From assembly GCF_001651035.1 (NCBI RefSeq), contig NZ_LXRG01000231.1:51361-115360 (forward strand): a stretch of 64,000 nt of DNA, in the 5' to 3' direction. A program made the position numbers and the translations under genes. Positions within the stretch are counted from its first letter, which is position 1, and every line of letters starts with the position of its first letter. Origin of the DNA: Halomonas sp. ALS9 (lineage in GTDB: Bacteria; Pseudomonadota; Gammaproteobacteria; Pseudomonadales; Halomonadaceae). Shown one piece after another: positions 24,763 through 33,529 of the stretch. The notes under the pieces are model-generated. The model saw nothing but the letters and a program-made list of their open reading frames with translations. It did no database searches and was not told the origin of the DNA.

Positions 24763-26019
24763 ATGCGCAAGGAACGTTTGATTGTCCCCACCCTGGCGAT
24801 AATCGCCGTGATATGGGTGGCAGCGCAATTGCTCTCCAGCGTTCTATTTGAACGCAGTCTGCGCCAAGCGCTGGAAGATCTGGAGGCGCGGGGAGAGTGG
24901 CGCGTCAACCGCACTGAGAACCACCAAGGCTGGCTAAGTTCCCAAGGTAGGCTGATTTTATCACCACTGCTGGGTCGACCATGGCGCCTTGAGCTTACCT
25001 ACAACGCGCGTCACGGTATTTTAAGCACCGATGTTGAAGGCACTGTGTTGCCGCGCCTGGATACCGTGTTGCAACAAGCCGTGGGTGAAGTTTCTGCCCC
25101 CTCGGTACCGCGCTGGCAAGGGCGCTACCATACCCTGAGCGGTCATAGCGAGTTGCGCCTTGCGCTTGCTCCCTTCGTTATTCAGCAAAATGGACGAGAG
25201 TTAGCCGTCCGCGGTGGACGGCTACGCTTAGAAGGCGTGTTTGGTGATTGGCGACTACGTGCGCTGTTCGATCAACTTACTCTGATCGATGGTATGGCCC
25301 AGCTTGCGCTAGGGCCTACGGAGCTTGAAAGCCGTTATACCTATACCGACGGGGCCTACCACTTTGCTCAACGCGACCACCTGCATATTGAAACGCTGAC
25401 GCTCAGCTACCCCTCCTACGATATCCAGCTGTCGCCGCTCGATCTAAATAGCCATATGGTGCTGGATGAGAGCGAGCTACGTATCAAAGGCGACCTAGAG
25501 TTGGGTGATGTGATGGTGCCTTCTGAAGCACCTGACATGCCCCTGCTCAATGGCCGTATAGAGATGGAGCTCTCCCGGCTGAATGCCGATGCGGTTCGTC
25601 ATGTAATTCGCCGTTTGCGCCAGGAAGCCGCCTGGGGAGACGCTAGTCTCCCCATGGCCGAAGGGTTGCTGGCACGCCTTGAGCCGGATCTGCGCAAAGT
25701 ACTTAGCGACTCGCCGCGCTTAGATGTCATGACCATTGCTATCGACAGCCCGCTATTGGGTATTCGCTTGGATGCGGATGGCGCGCTGTTTTTTGATGCC
25801 CGCCAGTTGGATGAGCTTAGCGTGGTTAACCTCGACAAACAGAAAGAGCAGGCGAAATGGCTAGAGCGCATTGACGGCGATTTTACCTGGCATGAAGCGC
25901 CCACCGTCGCTGCGCTATGGTTAGGGCTGCCGCTCGGCACCCGTGAGCTGCAATTTGATGTGGTGCGCGGCGTATGGCGAATCAATGGCCGCCCAATGCC
26001 CGAGCTTTGGCCTCAATAA
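24763..26019 (+). CDS. DUF945 (YdgA-like) family envelope protein
   Basis: The protein has 418 residues; its ATG has AAGGAGG upstream. One N-terminal membrane helix (about residues 8-28) anchors a periplasmic domain. The opening RSLRQALEDLEARGEWRVN, the ENHQGWLSSQGRLIL segment and many alternating beta strands match the DUF945/YdgA family. Its biochemical role is not known. It stands between the heptanucleotide repeat and lon, with its own ribosome site and no close upstream partner. Confidence 0.8.
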   Translation: MRKERLIVPTLAIIAVIWVAAQLLSSVLFERSLRQALEDLEARGEWRVNRTENHQGWLSSQGRLILSPLLGRPWRLELTYNARHGILSTDVEGTVLPRLDTVLQQAVGEVSAPSVPRWQGRYHTLSGHSELRLALAPFVIQQNGRELAVRGGRLRLEGVFGDWRLRALFDQLTLIDGMAQLALGPTELESRYTYTDGAYHFAQRDHLHIETLTLSYPSYDIQLSPLDLNSHMVLDESELRIKGDLELGDVMVPSEAPDMPLLNGRIEMELSRLNADAVRHVIRRLRQEAAWGDASLPMAEGLLARLEPDLRKVLSDSPRLDVMTIAIDSPLLGIRLDADGALFFDARQLDELSVVNLDKQKEQAKWLERIDGDFTWHEAPTVAALWLGLPLGTRELQFDVVRGVWRINGRPMPELWPQ

Positions 26020-26084
26020 TTTAAAAGCAACGCTTAACTACGTCGCAGGTAGCGCTGTTAAGCAAGCTGTTCTACTCCCCAAGG

Positions 26085-26112
26085 GTTGAAGTTTAGCTGC
26101 ACTGCCCGCATT
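26085..26112 (+). promoter_or_regulatory. Sigma32-like heat-shock promoter candidate for lon
   Basis: GTTGAAG (26085-26091), a 13-nt spacer and CCCGCATT (26105-26112) resemble the heat-shock consensus CTTGAAA-N13-15-CCCCATNT. It lies 54 nt before the lon start codon. A small hairpin, GGCGGT/ACCGCC (26128-26143), falls in the resulting 5' UTR. Confidence 0.45.
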
Positions 26113-26166
26113 CCATGGACAACGCTAGGCGGTTATCACCGCCGGTACCGGTTCATTGGAGGATGC

Positions 26167-28632
26167 ATGAGCGACCAGGATTACGAACGTGATAATGAAC
26201 ACCTTGACTGGCAAACTGATGATGAACAGTCATCCTCAACGACTGCTGATGAGAAGGGCAATCAAGATTTTCGCTCTGACGGCGAACGGGTAAACTCCCT
26301 AGTGCCCGCCAGCGAAATGCTGCCCGAACGTATTTATCTCCTGCCTATTCATAATCGACCTTTCTTCCCTGCCCAGGTGCAGCCATTGGTGGTCAATCGC
26401 GAGCGCTGGGAAGAGACCATGCGTCGCGTGGGCAACACGCCGCACCACACCTTAGGCGTTGCCTTTGTGGGCGAGCAGGGCGTTACCTCCCTGGATCATG
26501 AAGGCTTTCCAGAGATCGGTACCGCGGTCAAGGTGCATAAGCTCAAGGGCGAAGACGATCAGATTCAGTTTATCGCCCAGGGCTTACAGCGCTTCAAAAT
26601 TACCCGCTGGCTCTCCAAAGAGCCGCCATACCTCGTCGAAGTCACCTATCCGAAAGAGCCGGTTGACGCGGAGAATGAAGAGACCCGCGCTTACGCCATG
26701 GCGATTATCAACGGCATTAAAGAGCTGCTGCCGATTAACCCGCTGTATGGCGAAGAGCTCAAGCACTACCTTAACCGCTTTAGCCCCCATCAGCCTGGGC
26801 CGTTGACCGATTTTGCCGCCGCGATCACTTCCGCCAAAGGTCCCGAACTCCAGGATGTGCTGGCCACTCTGTCGGTGGAAGAGCGGATGCAGAAAGTGCT
26901 GCCGCTACTGCGTAAAGAGATCGATGTAGCACTGCTACAGGGCGAGATCAGCGAGCAGGTGAACGCGCAAATGCAGGATCGCCAGCGTGAGTTCTTCCTG
27001 CGTGAGCAGCTCAAGGTCATCCAGCGAGAGTTGGGTATTTCCAAGGATGATCGCGAAAACGACGTGGATACCTTTAGAGCGCGTTTGGAGTCGCTGGTTG
27101 TGCCCGAACGCGTTCAGTCGCGTATTGATGATGAACTCAATAAGCTCAGCGTGTTGGAAACCGGCTCGCCGGAGTATGGCACCACGCGTAACTACCTGGA
27201 TTGGCTAACGTCGCTGCCCTGGGGGGTGACTAGCCAGGATCAGTTAGATCTACCCCATGCCCGCCAGGTGCTAGATCGTGACCATGACGGCTTGAAAGAT
27301 GTTAAAGAGCGTATTATCGAATTTCTGGCCGAGGGCACTTTTAAAGGTGACGTAGGCGGCTCGATTGTGCTGTTGGTCGGCCCGCCGGGGGTGGGTAAAA
27401 CGTCTATCGGGCGTTCGATTGCCGAAGCACTAGGGCGCCAGTTCTACCGCTTCTCGGTGGGCGGTATGCGCGATGAAGCAGAAATCAAGGGCCATCGGCG
27501 TACCTATGTCGGCGCTATGCCCGGCAAACTGGTGCAAGCCTTTAAGGAAGTTGAGGTCGAAAACCCCGTTATCATGTTGGATGAGATCGATAAGCTAGGG
27601 CAGTCCTTCCAGGGCGACCCTGCCTCGGCGCTGCTGGAAGTGCTTGATCCCGAGCAGAACGTCGACTTCCTCGATCATTATCTTGATGTACGCATGGATC
27701 TCTCCAAAGTGCTGTTTATATGCACCGCCAATACTCTGGACTCGATCCCAGGGCCTCTGCTCGACCGCATGGAGCAGATCCGTCTTTCCGGCTATATCGC
27801 CGAAGAGAAGCTGGCAATTGCCAAGAATCACCTTTGGCCGAAGCTGCTCAAGCGCGACAACCTGACGAAAAAGCGTATCAGCCTGTCCGATGCGGCCTTA
27901 AAGCAGGTGATTGATGGCTACGCCCGCGAAGCCGGGGTGCGTCAATTGGAGAAACAGCTACACCGCATTGTGCGTAAATCGGCCGTTAAGCTACTCGAAG
28001 AGGAGAGCGAAACGGTCAAGATCTCGGTTAAAAACCTGGAGGAGTTCTTAGGCGCGCCGATCTTCCGTAAGGAAAAAGTGCTGACCGGCGAAGGGGTGGT
28101 CACCGGCTTGGCGTGGACGTCCATGGGTGGGGCAACGCTACCCATCGAAGCGGGCAAAGTACACTCGCTGGATCGCGGCTTTAAGCTTACCGGTAAACTG
28201 GGCGAAGTAATGCAGGAGTCCGCTAATATCGCCTACAGCTATACCTTGGGCCACCTGCAGGAGTATGGCGCCGATGCGGATTTCTTTGACTCGGCGTTTG
28301 TGCACCTGCACGTTCCCGAGGGCGCCACGCCGAAAGATGGTCCTTCGGCCGGTGTCACCATGACCACTGCGCTGCTGTCATTAGCTAAGCATCATGCGAT
28401 TGATCGGCCTTTGGCAATGACCGGGGAACTCACCCTCACCGGTCAAGTGCTCCCCGTTGGCGGTATTCGCGAAAAAGTGATTGCCGCCCGGCGCAGCGAT
28501 ATCTTTGAATTAATTCTGCCCGATGCCAATAAGCGTGATTACGAAGAGTTGCCGGACTACCTGAAAGAGGGCATGACGGTGCACTTTGCCAAGCGCTACC
28601 GCGACGTAGCGGATGTGGTGTTTGGCCGCTAA
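26167..28632 (+). CDS. lon: ATP-dependent Lon protease
   Basis: The protein has 821 residues from the ATG at 26167 (TGGAGG upstream); an in-frame ATG at 26086 would add 27 unlike residues across the promoter and is rejected. An acidic head of about 50 residues precedes the LAN substrate-binding domain. Walker A is GPPGVGKTS and Walker B is VIMLDEIDKLG. The C-terminal protease shows the catalytic serine in PKDGPSAGVTM and the lysine in GGIREKVIAARR. The acidic head and overall reading suggest the second Lon type seen in pseudomonads and halomonads. It is followed by a terminator. Confidence 0.97.
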   Translation: MSDQDYERDNEHLDWQTDDEQSSSTTADEKGNQDFRSDGERVNSLVPASEMLPERIYLLPIHNRPFFPAQVQPLVVNRERWEETMRRVGNTPHHTLGVAFVGEQGVTSLDHEGFPEIGTAVKVHKLKGEDDQIQFIAQGLQRFKITRWLSKEPPYLVEVTYPKEPVDAENEETRAYAMAIINGIKELLPINPLYGEELKHYLNRFSPHQPGPLTDFAAAITSAKGPELQDVLATLSVEERMQKVLPLLRKEIDVALLQGEISEQVNAQMQDRQREFFLREQLKVIQRELGISKDDRENDVDTFRARLESLVVPERVQSRIDDELNKLSVLETGSPEYGTTRNYLDWLTSLPWGVTSQDQLDLPHARQVLDRDHDGLKDVKERIIEFLAEGTFKGDVGGSIVLLVGPPGVGKTSIGRSIAEALGRQFYRFSVGGMRDEAEIKGHRRTYVGAMPGKLVQAFKEVEVENPVIMLDEIDKLGQSFQGDPASALLEVLDPEQNVDFLDHYLDVRMDLSKVLFICTANTLDSIPGPLLDRMEQIRLSGYIAEEKLAIAKNHLWPKLLKRDNLTKKRISLSDAALKQVIDGYAREAGVRQLEKQLHRIVRKSAVKLLEEESETVKISVKNLEEFLGAPIFRKEKVLTGEGVVTGLAWTSMGGATLPIEAGKVHSLDRGFKLTGKLGEVMQESANIAYSYTLGHLQEYGADADFFDSAFVHLHVPEGATPKDGPSAGVTMTTALLSLAKHHAIDRPLAMTGELTLTGQVLPVGGIREKVIAARRSDIFELILPDANKRDYEELPDYLKEGMTVHFAKRYRDVADVVFGR

Positions 28633-28668
28633 CAAACGGCTGATTTAGAAACTAATTTAACGGTTTTT

Positions 28669-28699
28669 AAGCGTCTTACGGAAGTAAGGCGCTTTTTTT
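28669..28699 (+). terminator. Rho-independent terminator of lon
   Basis: The stem AAGCGTCTTAC (28669-28679) pairs with GTAAGGCGCTT (28684-28694, one wobble pair) around a GGAA loop, followed by a T-run to 28699. Confidence 0.9.
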
Positions 28700-28788
28700 G
28701 CATTTGTTCACTGGTTTGCTGACAAGAATCGCAGTGATAATAGCGTATGATTGAATAAAATTAAGAATATCTAATTCTTGGAGTGCTA

Positions 28789-30957
28789 ATGCGCAATAAC
28801 CAGCCAGTGACACAACGTGAGTATGTTTTGAGCGAAGAGGCGGTACTCATCTCTCGCTCGGATTTAAAAGGCAATGTCACTTATGCCAATCCCACCTTCG
28901 TTGAGGTCAGTGGCTATAGCCGTGAAGAGCTAATCGGCGCCCCGCATAATCTCCTACGCCACCCTGATATGCCCGAAGCCGCTTATGCGGATTTCTGGAA
29001 AACCATCCAAGCCGGGGTTACTTGGCAAGGCGTGGTCAAGAACCGACGTAAGAATGGCGATCACTACTGGGTGCATGCGACGGTAGCGCCACTGCGGGAC
29101 GGTGAGCGGATCGTTGGCTACACCTCTGTGCGCCGCAAAGCCGCCGGTAAAACCGTTGCCCGGGCAGAAAAAATCTACGCGGATATTCGCGAAAAGGGCA
29201 AATCCCGTCACTACTCGCTAGCCCATGGCACGCTAAGGCGTAAAGGCTTGGTCGGTATGTTGTCGCGCTTTCAGTTTTCTAGCCTGAAAGCCAAACTCAC
29301 CAGTATGGTGGTGGTATCGCTGCTGCTGCTCTGCTTTTCGGGTGGGTTGGGCGTATACGCGGTGATGGTCTCCGGCGAACGGTTGGAAACACTTAATCGG
29401 TCAGGCTTGAGTGATGTTGCCTCTCTGCAGCATATAGAGCGTTACATTGGCCAAACGGTTGATGTGCTGGAGCCTACAGTACGCAGCCCTCGCCGTGCTG
29501 ACCTGGATGCCGTCAACGCAGAGGTAGGCCAATATACCGAGGCCATGGAGACACTTTGGGCAGGCTACTATGCGGGAGATACGGTGACAAATGAGGCCGC
29601 TCAGGCCTTCGATAATGCGCTGACCACCTGGGAGGCTGGGGTACAGGCCAGCTTGGTGGCGATTCAGGAAGCAAATGGATTCGCGGCCTTCGAAGCGTTT
29701 AATGATGTGGTGGTGCCGACTACTGAATCACTGCGCGAGATGAATAGCACCCTGGTCGAGCAGGTGCGTGCCGATGCCGAAGCCTTGGTCGCCGAAGCGC
29801 AAGGGGGGCGTCAACAGTTGCTAATAGCGCAGCTGGTGCTGCTGGCCGTTGGCTTTTTAGTTATGATTTGCCTGAGCGTTATGATTCTGAAATCGGTGTT
29901 TCGTAGCCTATCCGGCGCGCGGTATATCACTTTCCAAATTGCCGCAGGTAACTTGGCCGCCCGGGAGCGGCGTCAAACCAACGATGAGTTGGGCGAGCTA
30001 CTTTATTCCCTGGACACCATGCGCTTTAGCCTTTCCAGCATCGTAGGCGATGTAGAGAGCCGTGTCTCGGTGGTCACTCCAGCGATTCAGCAGATAGCTG
30101 CTGAAAACGAAGAGCTCTCTTCGCGTACCGAGCAGCAGGCATCGTCGCTTCAGCAGACCGCCTCGAGTATGGAGGAGATGACCTCGACGGTTCAGCAAAA
30201 CACTGAGAATGCCCGCCAGGCTACCGACTTAGCGGTGCAAAATGCTGCCAGCACCCGGGAGACCGGTCAGCAAATGCAACAGTTGGTAGAGCGCATGCAG
30301 CGTATCGCTCAAAGTGCCGAAAAGATGACTGAGATGATCAGCGTGATCGACGGCATAGCCTTTCAAACCAATATCCTGGCGTTGAACGCCTCGGTGGAGG
30401 CTGCTCGCGCGGGCGAACATGGACGGGGCTTTGCGGTGGTCGCCAGTGAAGTGCGCAACCTGGCTGGGCGCAGTGCGGATGCCGCCCAGGAAATTCGTAA
30501 GATGATTGATAGCACCACCCAGGAAGTCAGCGGTGGCCGCAGTGCGGTGGAGCAGGCCGAACGCGCGATTGAAGAGGTCTCTCAACAGGTGAGTCGCGTC
30601 AGTGAGCTGATGGAGTCGATCAGCACGGCCTCCAGCGAGCAGAGCAGTGGCATTGGGCAAATAAACTCGGCGATTGCCGAAATGGATCTTGTCACTCAGC
30701 AGAATGCCTCCAAAGTGCAGTCGATTGCGGCGTCAGCCGATAATCTCTCACTTGAAGCCTTTGAACTCGCTAACGTGGTTGATGCATTCCGGTTGGAAGG
30801 CGCCCAAGATGAGAGCATCAAAGAGGCGCGGGCGAAGTTACAGCGCGCTAACCAGGCGCTCAGCAAAGCCGCTCGCAGCTTGCCTAGCCCTTCTGAACAT
30901 CGCAGTGCGAAGCCACCCGCAACGCAACCTCGCGCCGACCAGTGGGAAGAGTTCTAG
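28789..30957 (+). CDS. Aer-like PAS chemoreceptor (copy 1)
   Basis: The protein has 722 residues from the ATG at 28789 with TTGGAG upstream. The order is an N-terminal Aer-type PAS (about residues 15-115: YANPTFVEVSGYS, LLRHPDMP, VKNRRKNGDHYWV), TM1 (about 168-190), a periplasmic helical domain, TM2 (about 345-368), HAMP, and an MCP signalling domain with the invariant tip near residue 530. It ends in DQWEEF, a CheR/CheB-type tether. The PAS retains the RHPDM motif that binds FAD in E. coli Aer, so redox or oxygen sensing is likely. Unlike Aer it also has a periplasmic domain. It is followed by a close paralogue. Confidence 0.93.
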   Translation: MRNNQPVTQREYVLSEEAVLISRSDLKGNVTYANPTFVEVSGYSREELIGAPHNLLRHPDMPEAAYADFWKTIQAGVTWQGVVKNRRKNGDHYWVHATVAPLRDGERIVGYTSVRRKAAGKTVARAEKIYADIREKGKSRHYSLAHGTLRRKGLVGMLSRFQFSSLKAKLTSMVVVSLLLLCFSGGLGVYAVMVSGERLETLNRSGLSDVASLQHIERYIGQTVDVLEPTVRSPRRADLDAVNAEVGQYTEAMETLWAGYYAGDTVTNEAAQAFDNALTTWEAGVQASLVAIQEANGFAAFEAFNDVVVPTTESLREMNSTLVEQVRADAEALVAEAQGGRQQLLIAQLVLLAVGFLVMICLSVMILKSVFRSLSGARYITFQIAAGNLAARERRQTNDELGELLYSLDTMRFSLSSIVGDVESRVSVVTPAIQQIAAENEELSSRTEQQASSLQQTASSMEEMTSTVQQNTENARQATDLAVQNAASTRETGQQMQQLVERMQRIAQSAEKMTEMISVIDGIAFQTNILALNASVEAARAGEHGRGFAVVASEVRNLAGRSADAAQEIRKMIDSTTQEVSGGRSAVEQAERAIEEVSQQVSRVSELMESISTASSEQSSGIGQINSAIAEMDLVTQQNASKVQSIAASADNLSLEAFELANVVDAFRLEGAQDESIKEARAKLQRANQALSKAARSLPSPSEHRSAKPPATQPRADQWEEF

Positions 30958-31008
30958 CGCTGTGGGTAACGCTGTTAGGCGATTGATTTGCCTTTGTTCG
31001 TTTTAATT

Positions 31009-31034
31009 ATATGCCACCCTCTGCGGTGGCATAT
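31009..31034 (+). terminator. Terminator of Aer-like receptor copy 1
   Basis: The perfect 10-bp stem ATATGCCACC (31009-31018) / GGTGGCATAT (31025-31034) has a 6-nt loop and is followed by TTTC. Confidence 0.75.
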
Positions 31035-31126
31035 TTCATGCATTACCTCTAATTGAAAAGGCTTAGTGCCAGGGAACCGCTAAGCCAAAAGATGGCGCAA
31101 GCCTTCAATAAAAGTAGGGGTGATAA

Positions 31127-33301
31127 ATGCACAATGCCGAACAAGCAACATCCGCTGTTTATGAGTTAGCCGATGACGAAGTGTTGATCTCACGCTCTGA
31201 TCTTCAGGGCAGAATTACCTACGCTAATCAGACCTTTGTGGAGGTGAGCGGCTACTCGCTGGAAGAGATAATGGGCGAAGCGCATAGTTTGTTCCGGCAC
31301 CCGACGATGCCAACAGGCGTTTTTCAAAACCTCTGGGCCACCATCGAAGCCGGTAAAACCTGGCAAGGACTGATCAAAAATCGCCGTAAAAGTGGCGAAG
31401 CGTATTGGATACATACCACCATTGCACCGTTACTCGATGGTGAGCGGGTAGTAGGCTATACCTCCATCCGGCGCAAAGCTTCTGCTAAGGCCGTTGCCCG
31501 GGCAGAGCGTGTATACGCTGCCATGCAACAGGGCAAAGTACGTGGCTTTAAGCTTCATTATGGTGCGTTACGCCGCTCGGGTGTGCTTGGTTGGGCGCAA
31601 CGCTTTAGTTTCAGCAGTATTCAGGCCAAGCTAATAGGGATGGTGTTGGCATCTATTCTATTATTGGTGATGGCGGGAGCAGCAGGGGTTTATGGCTTAA
31701 CCAGCTCCGCTGAACGGCTGCGAACCCTCAATCAAACCGGCCTTGAAGGCATCACTGATCTTCAGCAGATTGGTCAGCGCGCTAGCCAAGTGATCCAGGC
31801 ATTAGAGCCTGCGGTGCGTAACCCGCGGCGTGCAGATCTCGACATGCTGAGTACACAATTAACCACCATGAGCACCGCAATTGAAGCGTCATGGCAAGAC
31901 TATACCGCGCAACGCAAAACAGGCGGTGTGCAAGAAGGGCTAGCAGCGCACCTCACTACCTTTACTGAAAGTGCCGAAACCACCCTAACCGCTATCCGCG
32001 ATGGCAACGGCTTTGCCGCCTTTGAAGCCTTTAATGACAGCGTGCAACCTACTTCTGAAAGCATTAGCGCCACGATCAATATATTGGTGGATCAGGAGCG
32101 CGCGGCCGCCCACACGTTGATGGAAAACGCCGCACAGCAACAGCAATGGCTGCTATACGGCCAGTTAGGCATTCTGCTGCTAGGTATCATACTAATGATC
32201 GGGCTGAGCATGGCGGTGCTAAAATCGCTGATTAAGTCGCTCAACGAAGCGCGTCGGGTTACATTCCAAATTGCTGCGGGCAACTTGGCAAATCGGGTAA
32301 CGTTAAAGCGTAATGATGAGCTGGGTGAGCTGCTCAATTCGCTGGAAACAATGCGCGCTAGCTTATCGGGGCTGATCACCGAGGTAGGCAATAAAGTGGA
32401 TGTGGTGACCCCTGCCTCTGAACATATCAAACAGCAGAATGAAGACCTGGCGTCGCGCACCGAGCAGCAAGCTTCCTCGCTGCAGCAAACCGCTTCTAGC
32501 ATGGATCAAATGACCGCGACGGTGCAGCAAAATACGGAAAACGCCCGTCAGGCCAATCAATTAGCCATGCAGAATGCGACCACCAGCCGAGAAACCGGCG
32601 AGCGCATGCAGGCGCTGGTAGAGCGTATGGAGCGCATTGCCGCTAGCGCCGATAAGATGACGGATATCATCAGTGTTATCGACGGCATCGCCTTTCAAAC
32701 CAATATTTTGGCGTTGAATGCCTCGGTAGAAGCCGCAAGGGCAGGCGAGCAGGGGCGTGGCTTTGCGGTAGTGGCTAACGAGGTGCGCAATTTGGCCGGG
32801 CGCAGTGCCGATGCCGCTGGCGACATTCGCCGCTTAATCGCCGCCTCCGCTGAGGAGATCAACGGCGGCGCTCAGGCGGTAAGAGAGGCCGAGGCGGCGA
32901 TTGAACAGGTCGTTACTCAGGTGATGAAAGTCAGCGATATTATGGAAGAGATCAGCACCGCTTCCGATGAGCAGAGCAACGGTATTGCACAAATTAATAC
33001 CGCTGTCGCGGAGATGGATCACGTTACCCAGCAGAACGCCTCCAAGGTGCAATCAATTTCCAGTGCTGCCCAGAACCTCACCCAGGAAGCTTTGGAACTT
33101 GCTAATGTGATTGCCGCTTTCCGTTTAGAGGGGGCTGCCGAGGAGAGCAGTGACACGGCCCGCGAGCGTTTGCTCAAACAAGTAGGGCTTGGTTCTACGC
33201 CACCCTTAGCCGCCGCTCCTGCATTAGCCTCGCCCAAGAGCTCTGTGCCTCAGCGTACGGCCCAAGCCCAGCCAGCCGAAGAGGCATGGGAAACCTTCTG
33301 A
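31127..33301 (+). CDS. Aer-like PAS chemoreceptor (copy 2)
   Basis: The protein has 724 residues; AGGGGTGATAA precedes the ATG. The domain order matches the preceding receptor: PAS (about 15-115), TM1, periplasmic helical domain, TM2, HAMP, and signalling domain ending in EEAWETF, a good CheR-tether sequence. In the PAS the FAD-binding motif reads LFRHPTMP, with threonine in place of the aspartate of RHPDMP, so cofactor or ligand may have changed. Tandem order and shared architecture show duplication. It is separated from copy 1 by a terminator and has its own leader with a GGCTTAG/CTAAGCC hairpin (31060-31086). Confidence 0.93.
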   Translation: MHNAEQATSAVYELADDEVLISRSDLQGRITYANQTFVEVSGYSLEEIMGEAHSLFRHPTMPTGVFQNLWATIEAGKTWQGLIKNRRKSGEAYWIHTTIAPLLDGERVVGYTSIRRKASAKAVARAERVYAAMQQGKVRGFKLHYGALRRSGVLGWAQRFSFSSIQAKLIGMVLASILLLVMAGAAGVYGLTSSAERLRTLNQTGLEGITDLQQIGQRASQVIQALEPAVRNPRRADLDMLSTQLTTMSTAIEASWQDYTAQRKTGGVQEGLAAHLTTFTESAETTLTAIRDGNGFAAFEAFNDSVQPTSESISATINILVDQERAAAHTLMENAAQQQQWLLYGQLGILLLGIILMIGLSMAVLKSLIKSLNEARRVTFQIAAGNLANRVTLKRNDELGELLNSLETMRASLSGLITEVGNKVDVVTPASEHIKQQNEDLASRTEQQASSLQQTASSMDQMTATVQQNTENARQANQLAMQNATTSRETGERMQALVERMERIAASADKMTDIISVIDGIAFQTNILALNASVEAARAGEQGRGFAVVANEVRNLAGRSADAAGDIRRLIAASAEEINGGAQAVREAEAAIEQVVTQVMKVSDIMEEISTASDEQSNGIAQINTAVAEMDHVTQQNASKVQSISSAAQNLTQEALELANVIAAFRLEGAAEESSDTARERLLKQVGLGSTPPLAAAPALASPKSSVPQRTAQAQPAEEAWETF

Positions 33302-33305
33302 CTAA

Positions 33306-33331
33306 ACGGCGCCATGGAGGGCGCGTTTCTC
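33306..33331 (+). terminator. Weak terminator after Aer-like receptor copy 2
   Basis: ACGGCGCC (33306-33313) can pair with GGCGCGT (33320-33326) with one bulge, followed by TTTCTCT. It lies 5 nt after the stop. Confidence 0.45.
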
Positions 33332-33410
33332 TATTCCATCTCTATCTCATCTCTATTCCCTCTCTACAGCTAGCCTCCACATTAAGCCTCTGCATCTAGT
33401 CTCTGCGCAT
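33328..33410. repeat. Two adjacent short tandem arrays upstream of ilvD (4 x 11 nt and 3 x 13 nt)
   Basis: TCTCTATTCCA-like 11-nt units start at 33328, 33339, 33350 and 33361. They are followed directly by 13-nt units at 33372 (AGCCTCCACATTA), 33385 (AGCCTCTGCATCT) and 33398 (AGTCTCTGCGCAT). Copies are imperfect. No gene is present in the 33302-33529 spacer. Confidence 0.75.
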
Positions 33411-33529
33411 TGCGCATGCCACAATCAAAAAACCACTGATATTTTTCAGACTTAGCCTAGCCTGCGGCGTTGCGTGCTGCGGGCTAATAAAAAAAACGCA
33501 TAGCTATTTATTAGAGAGTAGAGGAAGCC

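Noticed and set aside
24583..24828. Minus-strand ORF rich in PLTTYHL repeats
   Set aside because: It is the translation of the pure 7-nt array; the low-complexity peptide arises because 7 nt read in three phases gives a 21-nt peptide period. It has no ribosome site.
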